Assembly (NCBI RefSeq): GCF_009827495.1
Contig: NZ_WTZA01000001.1
Span: 310,001-374,000 of the forward strand
From: Tsuneonella aeria
GTDB taxonomy: Bacteria > Pseudomonadota > Alphaproteobacteria > Sphingomonadales > Sphingomonadaceae
Direction of reading: 5' to 3'
DNA length: 64,000 bases
Positions 28,451-36,717 of this stretch are shown here, in pieces. Below the pieces are notes generated by a model. It was not told where the DNA came from and did not search any database. It saw only the letters and a list, made by a program, of their open reading frames with translations. The translations under genes were made by a program, and so were the position numbers. Position 1 is the stretch's first letter. Every line of letters begins with the position of its first letter.

Positions 28451-29269
28451 ATGCAGACGCCCCTTCGCGCTTCGCCCCGCACCCCTTCGTCGCGCCGCCT
28501 GGCGGTGGCGGCCGCAGTCGGCCTCTCGCTCGCTCTTTCGGCATGTGCCGGGCGCAGCAGCGGTCCGCAGGATACCAGCTATGTCGCGCGGGACGTGGAA
28601 TCGCTCTACGCCGCGGCGAAGGACCGGCTCGATCGCGGGCAGCCGAAGCTCGCCGCCGCGCTGTTCGACGAGGTGGAGCGCCAGCATCCCTATTCGCCGT
28701 GGGCCCGCCGCGCCCAGTTGATGAGCGCGTTCAGCTACTACGTGGCGCGCGATTACAACAAGTCGGTGGAGAGCGCGCAGCGGTTCCTCTCCATCCACCC
28801 CGGCAACCGCGATGCGCCATATGCCTATTACCTGATCGCGCTCAGCTATTACGAGCAGATCAGCGACGTGGAGCGTGACCAGAAGGTGACGGAGCAGACG
28901 CGCACCGCGCTGCAGGAATTGATCCGTCGCTACCCCGCGACTGAGTATGCAAGCGATGCGAAGCTCAAGCTGGACCTGGTGCAGGATCACCTCGCCGGTA
29001 AGGAGATGGAGATCGGGCGCTTCTACGAACGGTCGGGGAGCTGGCTGGCGGCGCAGATCCGGTTCCAGAACGTGGTCGACAACTACCAGACCACCAGCCA
29101 CGCGCCCGAAGCCCTCTACCGCCTCGCCGAAACGAGCCTCGCCCTGGGCGTGCCGGAAGAGGCGGTGAAGTACACCGCCGTGCTCGGCGCGAACTACCCG
29201 GGCAGCGAGTGGTACGAGAAAGCCTACAAGCTGGTGCAGAAGAACGCCGCTGGCGTTACCGCAAGCTAG
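28451..29269 (+). CDS. bamD: Outer-membrane assembly lipoprotein BamD
   Basis: 272 residues. The signal sequence ends in the lipobox LSAC (SLALSACAG) near residue 32, so Cys is lipidated and the protein anchors in the outer membrane. Five TPR-like helical pairs follow, with DVESLYAAAKDRLDRGQPKLAAALFDEVERQHPYSPWA as the BamD hallmark. BamD partners BamA in folding outer-membrane proteins and is essential. There is no SD before the ATG. A TTATAG box at 28436–28441 with TTTGCG 16 bases before it could place the transcription start almost at the ATG, giving a near-leaderless message (inference). Confidence 0.93.
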   Translation: MQTPLRASPRTPSSRRLAVAAAVGLSLALSACAGRSSGPQDTSYVARDVESLYAAAKDRLDRGQPKLAAALFDEVERQHPYSPWARRAQLMSAFSYYVARDYNKSVESAQRFLSIHPGNRDAPYAYYLIALSYYEQISDVERDQKVTEQTRTALQELIRRYPATEYASDAKLKLDLVQDHLAGKEMEIGRFYERSGSWLAAQIRFQNVVDNYQTTSHAPEALYRLAETSLALGVPEEAVKYTAVLGANYPGSEWYEKAYKLVQKNAAGVTAS

Positions 29270-29493
29270 TCCCGGAATTTCGCCTCGAACCCGCCCCGGG
29301 AGATGGGGTAGGGCGGCGTGCCGGTATGGTCAGTTCCGCCTTACCGGACATGGTAAATTCCGGTGCAACGAACCGCCCGCGTTCTCCGGTAAAACGGCGT
29401 TCTGCCTCGGTTACGAATTTTTACCCATTACCCTCCTAGACTGAGCGCGGCTCCGGCCAATCGCAACGGAGGCGGCAAAATCTGCCGCATCGA

Positions 29494-31845
29494 ATGGGTA
29501 CAGTCGCAGACAAGTCCACGGCAGACGGACAGCGGGCGAGGGTGGGACCCTTGCGCGCCTGGCTGCGCCGTGCGCTCGCGTGGCGACGCCGCGGTCGGCC
29601 GATCGATCCGCGCACCCGGATTCTGGCATGGGCGATCGGTCTCGGCCTGATCTCCGGCGCGATCGAACTGTTCGAACCGCTGGAAGACGCCTTCCGCGCC
29701 GTGCGCGCCATGGTGCGCGAACACCCGGCCGATCAATCGATTGTCGTGGTGAATGTCGACGAATACTCGCTCAGCGTCCTCGGCGGGAACGAACCCCGGC
29801 GCAGCGACGACGCGAAGCTGCTCGACAACCTGTTCGCCATGGGCGCCAAGCGGGTGTTCTTCGACCGCGCCTACGCCGACCTGTCGACGCCAGCGGAAGA
29901 CGCCAAGCTGGTCGAGGCCTTCAAGCGGTATCGTGGCCGGGTGTTCGTTGGGGCGGTTCCCAACGTTAAGCGCATCAGCGGTGAAAACCTGAACCTGAAG
30001 CCCAATCCTTACTTTGCGCCGCATGTGAACATTGTAAGTATACTTGGCCAGGAAGGTCCGCTTGGCCTCGCTATCCGTTTTCCGACCGAGAGTAAAATCG
30101 GCGGCGAGGCAAAGCCGTCCCTGTCAGCAGAACTGGCGAACGTTCGACTTCCTGAGCAGATGTACAGGATCGATCTGGCGATCGACCACGCGACAGTGCC
30201 CACAATGCACTATCTCGATCTTCTCAACGGGGACATTGATCGGGCAGCGGTAGCGGGCAAGGATTTTGTCGTTAGCCCACCAAGCCGGATGACGTACGAC
30301 TTCCACCCGATACCGTTCCAACAAAAGGTCGCTGGCGCTATCCTTCATGCGGTCGGCGCGCAAACGCTGAAGAAAGGCGTTCCCATCGAATCCGGCTGGA
30401 TAATGCCCTTCCTGGTGGCGTGCGCGTTCCTGTTGTACCAGGCCCGGCGCGTCCGCCCGTCGCGGACCCAGTTCGCGGCCGTTGCCGGCCTCCTCCTTAT
30501 CGTGCCTCTTGGACTGGACTTCCTCCTCATCAACGTGGACATCTTTGCCGCAATTTGTGCGCTCGCGATCGGCGGGGTGCGGTTCCACATGCTCGATCGC
30601 ATGTCTTACCGGGGCTCGACCGATTTGCGCCGTATCGAGACGGCGATCGACATGCGCAGCGACAGCGGAACGGAAGTGCTGGCCATCAAGCTGCGCAACT
30701 TCGCCACGATCAGTGCAAACCTGGCCGCAGAGCAGGTGGATGAATTGCTCGGCAAAGTGCAGGCCCGGCTACGCGCGACGCAGCCCGATGCGGAATTCCT
30801 TTTTGAAAAAGACACGTTCGTCTGGCTGCAACCCCGTGTCGACGGCGAGCTGCTGGAAGACCACTTGCGCGGGCTCCACGCCCTGTTCAACATCAACATA
30901 ACGGTAGGGGCGCATTCGCCCGACGTGGCAACCGCTATCGGCGCTGACACGAATTACTCTTCGCCACTGCGCGAGCGGATCGAAAGTGCAATCCAGTGCG
31001 CCGAGGATGCCGCGCGTGCCGGCCGGATTTTCATGATCAGCGAGGAGGATATCGTCGAGGATCGGGCCTGGCGCCTGGAGATCCTGTCCGAGCTTGAAAG
31101 CGCCATCCGGCACAACGAGGTGGAAGTCCTCTATCAGCCCAAGGTGTCTCTGAAGAGCGGCGCAATCATCGGCGCCGAAGCCCTGCTGCGCTGGCGGCAC
31201 CCCGTTCGCGGGATGATCGATCCATCGAAGGTCATCAAGATCGCCGAGGAGCACAACCGCGTCGACATGATCACGCGCTTCGTCCTCAATCGCGCCTTGA
31301 GCCAGGCGCGGGCCGCGATCGCAGCGGACCCGGCATTTCGCATCGCCATCAATATTTCCGCGCTCGATCTGCGCGATCCCCTGTTCACACGCCAGCTTCG
31401 CCAGTTGCTGAAGGCATACCGCGTTCCTGCCGGCAACCTGGTGATCGAAATCACCGAGACTGCCCCGATCGACAATGACGAGGTCGTGGCTGCCGTCTTC
31501 GCCGAGATCAAAGCGATGGGGGTGAAGCTGTCGGTGGACGATTTCGGCATGGGTCACGCTTCGCTGCATTACTTGCGGCGCATTCCGGCGGACGAGGTCA
31601 AGATCGATCGCAGTTTCGTGTCCGGCATGGACAACTGCGCGGAGGACGCGGCGCTCGTGCGATCTGCGATCGAGATGATCCATTCACTCGGGCGGATCGC
31701 CGTTGCCGAAGGCGTCGAGCGCCCGGTGCTGGTGCAGCGCCTTCACGAAATGGGATGCGACGCGGCCCAAGGGTATCATTTCTCGAAGGCCATCCCGATG
31801 GCCCAGCTACTGCCACAACTCCGGGACAAAGCCGTGGCCGCTTAA
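29494..31845 (+). CDS. CHASE2 – degenerate GGDEF – EAL cyclic-di-GMP phosphodiesterase
   Basis: 783 residues. One N-terminal membrane helix (about 44–64), a periplasmic CHASE2 sensor (65–300), two or three membrane helices (about 303–367), a diguanylate-cyclase-like domain lacking the GGDEF motif (around 380–510; AEFLFEKDTFVWLQP occupies its place), and a full EAL domain (530–775). EAL residues are intact: E562 in EALLRW, Asn in INISALDLRD, Glu in EITETAP, D682-D683 in DDFGMG, Lys in VKIDRSF, Glu in EGVER and Q759 in QGY. It should hydrolyse c-di-GMP in response to an external cue. The DDFGMG form replaces the usual DDFGTG. Confidence 0.92.
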   Translation: MGTVADKSTADGQRARVGPLRAWLRRALAWRRRGRPIDPRTRILAWAIGLGLISGAIELFEPLEDAFRAVRAMVREHPADQSIVVVNVDEYSLSVLGGNEPRRSDDAKLLDNLFAMGAKRVFFDRAYADLSTPAEDAKLVEAFKRYRGRVFVGAVPNVKRISGENLNLKPNPYFAPHVNIVSILGQEGPLGLAIRFPTESKIGGEAKPSLSAELANVRLPEQMYRIDLAIDHATVPTMHYLDLLNGDIDRAAVAGKDFVVSPPSRMTYDFHPIPFQQKVAGAILHAVGAQTLKKGVPIESGWIMPFLVACAFLLYQARRVRPSRTQFAAVAGLLLIVPLGLDFLLINVDIFAAICALAIGGVRFHMLDRMSYRGSTDLRRIETAIDMRSDSGTEVLAIKLRNFATISANLAAEQVDELLGKVQARLRATQPDAEFLFEKDTFVWLQPRVDGELLEDHLRGLHALFNINITVGAHSPDVATAIGADTNYSSPLRERIESAIQCAEDAARAGRIFMISEEDIVEDRAWRLEILSELESAIRHNEVEVLYQPKVSLKSGAIIGAEALLRWRHPVRGMIDPSKVIKIAEEHNRVDMITRFVLNRALSQARAAIAADPAFRIAINISALDLRDPLFTRQLRQLLKAYRVPAGNLVIEITETAPIDNDEVVAAVFAEIKAMGVKLSVDDFGMGHASLHYLRRIPADEVKIDRSFVSGMDNCAEDAALVRSAIEMIHSLGRIAVAEGVERPVLVQRLHEMGCDAAQGYHFSKAIPMAQLLPQLRDKAVAA

Positions 31846-31914
31846 CAGTTTATTTACCCTTAAGATTTTGGTAACGCCTTTTGTTAGCACGCCCGTGCAA
31901 ACAGGAGGAAAACC

Positions 31915-31977
31915 ATGCTGTTCAAGCTCACCGTGGGCATCTGGGACTGGATGACCGAACTTTTCGGCGGTCGCTGA
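31915..31977 (+). CDS. 20-residue amphipathic small protein (unrecognised)
   Basis: ATG at 31915 is preceded by a near-perfect AGGAGG at 31903–31908. The peptide is MLFKLTVGIWDWMTELFGGR, ending at TGA 31975–31977. Hydrophobic residues fall on one helical face (L2, L5, I9, W12, L16) while K4, D11 and E15 line the other, so an amphipathic membrane-associating helix is likely. A strong terminator begins 18 bases after the stop, and the next gene is convergent, so this is neither a leader peptide nor an upstream ORF of a plus-strand gene. The EAL gene ends 69 bases upstream and may share the transcript. I do not recognise the sequence. Confidence 0.6.
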   Translation: MLFKLTVGIWDWMTELFGGR

Positions 31978-31994
31978 GCCAATCGAAAGAATTG

Positions 31995-32022
31995 AAAAGC
32001 CCCGGTTTTTCCGGGGCTTTTT
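31995..32022 (+). terminator. Bidirectional rho-independent terminator
   Basis: AAAAGCCCCGG / CCGGGGCTTTTT with a TTTTT loop. The T-tract serves the plus strand (small ORF and EAL gene); the A-tract on the left gives four Ts on the minus strand, so it could also stop mfd transcripts, whose stop codon is at 32111. Confidence 0.85.
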
Positions 32023-32110
32023 GATTCAGGGACGGATTTGGCGACATGGTCGCGAAATCAAATGGTTAACGGCGAATCACCAATGCACACGTGAACATCG
32101 CCACACCCGA

Positions 32111-35100
32111 TCATGCCGCCTTCTTCGCCTTCCCTGCGCGCCGGGCCACCCCGCTCAGCCCCTTGGTGAGCTGCAGCAGACCGTTGAGACGGCTGTTCGC
32201 ATCGCCCCATGCGCGCGAGAGGACAAGCTTCATGTCCGGGCGTAACCGGGCGTCCGGTCCGACCCGCTCTACCCACGCCAGCAATCCGGCCGGGTCGGGA
32301 AAATCGTCGTTGTGGAACGTGACCAGCGTGCCCCGGGCGCCGACGTCGATCTTGGCGATATTGGCCTCGATCGCGCGGTGCTTGATCTCGATCAGCTTGA
32401 CGAGGTTGGCGGTCGCCGGCGGCAGGGGGCCGAACCTGTCGATCATCTCGGCCGCCAGTCCTTCGATCTCGCCCTGATCGCGCGCGTCGTTGAGCCGCCG
32501 GTAAATCGCCATGCGTACGGCGAGGTCCGGCACGTAATCCTCGGGGATCATGATCGGCGCATCGACGGTGATCTGGGGCGAGGGGCCCGCCTCCCGCACG
32601 ACGCCGGAGTCGCCCGCCTTGGCGGCCAGGATCGCGTCCTCCAGCATGGATTGGTACAACTCGAAGCCCACTTCGCGGATATGGCCGGATTGTTCGTCAC
32701 CCAGCAGGTTGCCGGCCCCCCGGATGTCGAGATCGTGGCTGGCCAGCTGAAACCCGGCGCCCAGCGAATCGAGATCGCCCAGGACCTTCAGGCGTTTTTC
32801 CGCGACTTCGCTGAGCGCCGTGTCGGGGGTCGTGGTGAGGTAGGCGTACGCGCGCCGCTTCGATCGGCCGACCCGTCCGCGGAGCTGGTACAACTGCGCC
32901 AGACCGAACCGGTCGGCCCGGTGAATGACGATCGTGTTGGCGCTCGGGATATCGAGCCCGCTTTCGACGATCGTCGTCGACAGCAGCACTTCGTAGCGCC
33001 CGTCGTAGAACGCGCTCATCCGTTCTTCCACCTCGGTGGGGCTCATCTGCCCGTGTGCGCTGATGGATTTCACTTCCGGCACATGGCTGGCGAGCCACTG
33101 TTCCACCTGCGGCATGTCGGCGATGCGCGGCACCACGATGAAGCTCTGGCCGCCGCGGTGATGTTCGCGCAGCAGCGCCTCGCGCATCACCATGTCGTCC
33201 CATTCCATGACGTAGGTCCGCACCGCGAGACGATCGACCGGCGGGGTCTGGATGGTCGAAAGCTCGCGCAGCCCGCTCATCGCCATCTGCAGCGTGCGGG
33301 GGATGGGCGTCGCGGTGAGGGTAAGCACGTGGACGTCCGCGCGCAGCTGCTTGAGCTTCTCCTTGTGCGTCACGCCGAAGCGCTGTTCCTCGTCCACGAT
33401 CACCAGGCCGAGATTCTTGAACTGCGTGCTCTTCGACAGGATGGCGTGCGTGCCCACCACCACGTCGATATCGCCGCTGGCCAGCCCGTCGCGGGTCTCT
33501 GACATTTCCTTCGCCGTGACCAGCCGGCTGAGCCGCCCGACCTTGAGCGGAAAGCCGGAGAAACGCGCCGCGAAGTTCTCGTGGTGCTGGCGGGCGAGCA
33601 GGGTGGTGGGCGCGACCACCGCGACCTGCCGCCCGCTCATTGCGGTGGCGAAGGCGGCCCGCAGCGCGACTTCCGTCTTGCCGAAGCCCACGTCGCCGCA
33701 CACCAGGCGGTCCATCGGGCGGCCACTGGCGAGATCTTCCAGCACCTCGTCGATGGCGCGGTCCTGATCGTCGGTTTCCTCCCACGGGAAGCGGTCGACG
33801 AACTGGTTGAAGCTCGCTTCCTCCGTCTCGACCACGGCAGCCTTGCGCAACGCGCGGGCGGCCGCGGTGCGCAGCAGTTCGTGGGCGATCTCGCGGATGC
33901 GTTCCTTGAGGCGCGAGCGGCGCTTCTGCCAGGCCTCTCCGCCCAGCCGATCGAGCCCGACCATCTCCTCGCTCGATCCGTAACGGCTGAGCACCTCGAG
34001 GTTCTCGACCGGGACGTAGAGCTTGTCGCCGCCGTGGTATTCCAGCATCACGCAGTCGTGCTGCGACTTGCCGACGGGGATCGCTTCCAGCCCCAGGTAC
34101 TTGCCGATGCCGTGATCGATGTGGACGACCAGGTCCCCGGCGTTGAGCGCCTGGAGCTCGGCGAGGAAGGCGTCCGCGCTCTTGCGGCGTTTCTTGCGCC
34201 GGACCAGCCTGTCGCCCAACAGGTCCGCCTCGGTAACGAAATCGATCTGTTCGCTGGCGAACCCGGTTTCGAGCGGCAGGACGATGGCGACGGCGCGGCC
34301 CTTGGCCGACATGCCGAGTGCTTCCTGCCAGCTTTCGGCCAGTTCCATCGGTGCGCCAGCTTCCGTAACGATCGACGCGATACGGGCGCGGCTGCCCTTG
34401 GAATAGGCGGCCAGGAGCGGGCGCTTGCCGGCCTTGCCCACTGCCTTCAGGTGATCCGCCGCCGCGGCGTAGAGATTGTCGCCCGATCCGTTCGCGATGC
34501 GGGCGCGCTCCGGCGCGAAATCGCGCCCCGACTGGAACCCGAAATCGACCACGGCAGGCCCCTCGGGCTCAGCGAAGATCGACGCGCGGTGTATCGGCCG
34601 GTCGCGCATCTGCGCCGCCAGCTCGTCTTGCGTTAGGTAGAGCGCGTCTTCGGGGAGGGGGCGATAGGTCCCTTCCTCGCGCTGGCGGTGGTAATCGGCA
34701 ATGTCGCCGAAGCGCTCTTCCGCGGCGGTCACCGCGGCGCTGTCGATGACGATCAGGTCCTCGCCTGACAGGTGATCGAACAGCGTGGCGAGCCGGTCCT
34801 CGAACAGGGGTAGCCAGTGCTCCATCCCGGCAAGCCGGCGGCCGTCGCTGATCGCCTGGTAGAGCGGGTCCTGCGTGGCATTGGCGCCGAACATTTCGCG
34901 ATAGCGCGAACGGAACCGCTTGATCGTATCGGCATCGAGCAGCGCCTCGCTCGCAGGGAGAAGCAGGTGCCGGTCGAGCGTGCCCGTGGTCATCTGCGTG
35001 GTGGGGTCGAACAGGCGCAGCGATTCCAGGTCGTCGCCGAAGAAATCGAGCCGCAGGCCGGATTCGATGCCGGAGGGGAACACGTCGAAGATCGAACCGC

Positions 35101-35593
35101 GCACCGCGAATTCGCCATGATCGATCACGGTATCGGTACGGTTGTATCCCTGCCGCTGCAGCAGAGTGATCAGCGCTTCGCGCGCGATGACCATGCCGGG
35201 CTTCAGTTCCTGCACCGCCTCGCGCACGCGGAAGGGGGTGAGCACACGCTGGAGCAGGGCGTTGGAAGTGGTTACGAGGAGTTGCGGCGCCTTGCCGCCC
35301 GCTTGCAGCCGATGGAGCGCCGCCAGCCTTCTCGCGCTCACTGCCAGGGCAGGGCTTGCGCGGTCATACGGAAGGCAGTCCCATGCCGGGAACTCGATGA
35401 CCTCCAGCTCCGGCGCGAAGTAGTGCGCCGCATCCGCGACCGAGCGCATGGCGGCCTCGTCGGGCGCGACGAAAACCGCACGTCCCTTTGCCGCACGGGC
35501 AAGGTCGGCCATCACCAGCGGCTGTGCCCCGCGCGGGATGGACGAGAGTGTCAGCGGCTGACGGGCGGTGAGGATCGTCTTGAGGTCGGGCAT
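32111..35593 (-). CDS. mfd: Transcription-repair coupling factor Mfd
   Basis: 1160 residues. Mfd removes stalled RNA polymerase and recruits UvrA. The N-terminal UvrB-like region contains YDRASPALAVSARRLAALHRL, followed by the RNAP-interacting domain (VVHIDHGIGKYLGLEAI), then helicase motifs GDVGFGKTEVALRAAF (Walker A), IVDEEQRFGVTHKE (DEEQ box), LTLTATPIPRTLQMAMSGLR and the QLRGRVGRSK motif VI. The C-terminal D7 domain ends with Lys/Ala. Size matches the family (about 1150). Confidence 0.97.
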   Translation of the reverse strand: MPDLKTILTARQPLTLSSIPRGAQPLVMADLARAAKGRAVFVAPDEAAMRSVADAAHYFAPELEVIEFPAWDCLPYDRASPALAVSARRLAALHRLQAGGKAPQLLVTTSNALLQRVLTPFRVREAVQELKPGMVIAREALITLLQRQGYNRTDTVIDHGEFAVRGSIFDVFPSGIESGLRLDFFGDDLESLRLFDPTTQMTTGTLDRHLLLPASEALLDADTIKRFRSRYREMFGANATQDPLYQAISDGRRLAGMEHWLPLFEDRLATLFDHLSGEDLIVIDSAAVTAAEERFGDIADYHRQREEGTYRPLPEDALYLTQDELAAQMRDRPIHRASIFAEPEGPAVVDFGFQSGRDFAPERARIANGSGDNLYAAAADHLKAVGKAGKRPLLAAYSKGSRARIASIVTEAGAPMELAESWQEALGMSAKGRAVAIVLPLETGFASEQIDFVTEADLLGDRLVRRKKRRKSADAFLAELQALNAGDLVVHIDHGIGKYLGLEAIPVGKSQHDCVMLEYHGGDKLYVPVENLEVLSRYGSSEEMVGLDRLGGEAWQKRRSRLKERIREIAHELLRTAAARALRKAAVVETEEASFNQFVDRFPWEETDDQDRAIDEVLEDLASGRPMDRLVCGDVGFGKTEVALRAAFATAMSGRQVAVVAPTTLLARQHHENFAARFSGFPLKVGRLSRLVTAKEMSETRDGLASGDIDVVVGTHAILSKSTQFKNLGLVIVDEEQRFGVTHKEKLKQLRADVHVLTLTATPIPRTLQMAMSGLRELSTIQTPPVDRLAVRTYVMEWDDMVMREALLREHHRGGQSFIVVPRIADMPQVEQWLASHVPEVKSISAHGQMSPTEVEERMSAFYDGRYEVLLSTTIVESGLDIPSANTIVIHRADRFGLAQLYQLRGRVGRSKRRAYAYLTTTPDTALSEVAEKRLKVLGDLDSLGAGFQLASHDLDIRGAGNLLGDEQSGHIREVGFELYQSMLEDAILAAKAGDSGVVREAGPSPQITVDAPIMIPEDYVPDLAVRMAIYRRLNDARDQGEIEGLAAEMIDRFGPLPPATANLVKLIEIKHRAIEANIAKIDVGARGTLVTFHNDDFPDPAGLLAWVERVGPDARLRPDMKLVLSRAWGDANSRLNGLLQLTKGLSGVARRAGKAKKAA

Positions 35594-35640
35594 GTGTTTT
35601 CCGGACGGTGGGTTACCGGGCAGGCGCGCACGCGGCGGCG

Positions 35641-35662
35641 CCCGATCCGCGCGCGGATCGGG
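35641..35662. repeat. Perfect 22-bp palindrome between mfd and sdhE
   Basis: Two 11-base half sites, CCCGATCCGCG and its exact complement, meet without a spacer. It sits 47 bases upstream of the mfd start and 69 bases beyond the sdhE stop (minus strand). No T-tract follows on either side. It could be a protein-binding site or an RNA hairpin; the sequence alone does not decide. Confidence 0.6.
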
Positions 35663-35730
35663 ACAGTCGGGGCCATGTCAGATAGTGCGAACGCGGCGCG
35701 CGGCAACCGGTTTCCGGTCCGCCCGGCGAT

Positions 35731-36018
35731 TCATCCGATGGCGACGTAATCAAGTTTCCGCATCAGGACCATCTGCTCCCCGGCGAGATGATCTGGCGGC
35801 TGCTCGACGCCGAGTGCCCAGGCCATCACGTCCACATCGTCTTCTTCGAGCAAGGCTTCGAACCAAGCGAGACCCGCCTCGTCCCAGCTCTCGCCATAGC
35901 GATCGTAGAAGCCGCCGATCATGTAATCAGCCTCGCGCGTGCCGCGGTGCCAGGCGCGGAAACGCGCGCGGGCGAGACGTGCGGCGAGACGGTCTGCAGG
36001 GGGAGGGGCGCTGGCCAT
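35731..36018 (-). CDS. sdhE: FAD assembly factor SdhE
   Basis: 95 residues from the ATG at 36018; an earlier ATG at 36054 adds an Ala-rich leader. The RGxxE motif needed for succinate dehydrogenase flavinylation is present as HRGTREADYMIGGFYDRYGE, followed by the conserved acidic helix FEALLEEDDVDVMAWALG. SdhE helps attach FAD to SdhA in the cytoplasm. Gene order recG–sdhE–mfd is a conserved alphaproteobacterial arrangement; here a hemerythrin gene also lies between. It ends 9 bases from the hemerythrin start region on the same strand. Confidence 0.93.
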   Translation of the reverse strand: MASAPPPADRLAARLARARFRAWHRGTREADYMIGGFYDRYGESWDEAGLAWFEALLEEDDVDVMAWALGVEQPPDHLAGEQMVLMRKLDYVAIG

Positions 36019-36062
36019 GGCGGCGTCCCTAGCCGCCATGGCCGTGGCCGTCATCCGGGGAT

Positions 36063-36575
36063 TCAGCTGGCGTCCGCGTCCACCGCGGTCAGCTCGGCGG
36101 GCGGCAGACCGCCAGCCTCGGCCTGCGCCTTCAGCTCTTCCTTGCGCGCGATCATCTGGTCGAGCATCGACACGACATCCACGTCGCTGTCGCGCACCTG
36201 GGCGAAATAGCCTTCCTTGGGCTGTTCCTCTTCTTTCACGTGGTGCTCGATCTGCTCCTGCAGGACTTTCACCTTGGCTTCGAAGAATTCCCCTTCGCCC
36301 CCGGATTCCATGATGTCGTTGATCAGCACGCTCGCCCCGTCATGCTCGACATGGGCTTCCTTGTAGAGGTCTTCTTCCACCACGTCCTTGGTCGCCGGGT
36401 AGAAGATTTCTTCTTCCAGCAGCGAGTGGATCTTGAGCTCGTTGCAAATCTGCTGGGCAATCTGCCACTTCCGGCCCGAGTCGCCGGCCTTTTCGAACTT
36501 CGTGAACAGGTCCTCGACCTCGCGGTGGTCGTTCTTGAGCAGCATGATCGCGTCGGTGAATTCCCTGGTGGCCAT
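36063..36575 (-). CDS. Hemerythrin/HHE-domain protein
   Basis: 170 residues. The HHE pattern is clear: LLKNDHREVEDLFTKFEKAG (His in the first helix), LKIHSLLEEEIFYPAT (H-x3-E), VEHDGASVLINDIM, and LQEQIEHHVKEEEQ (HHxxEE). These ligands bind a di-iron centre used for oxygen, nitric oxide or stress sensing. The C-terminal 40 residues are acidic and Ala/Pro-rich and probably disordered. It lies between sdhE and recG; the ATG has no strong SD. Confidence 0.88.
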   Translation of the reverse strand: MATREFTDAIMLLKNDHREVEDLFTKFEKAGDSGRKWQIAQQICNELKIHSLLEEEIFYPATKDVVEEDLYKEAHVEHDGASVLINDIMESGGEGEFFEAKVKVLQEQIEHHVKEEEQPKEGYFAQVRDSDVDVVSMLDQMIARKEELKAQAEAGGLPPAELTAVDADAS

Positions 36576-36717
36576 TCTGGTTCTCCGGTTGGCGGATGGG
36601 TGGTGTCGTCCGCTAAAGCGGCGAGGTGCGGGACTGGTTCCTGCTTAACATTTGGCATGTGCTGCCAACACGCCAGCAGGGGTGACGAAACACGCCTAAC
36701 TTGTTCTAAGGCGCGCC

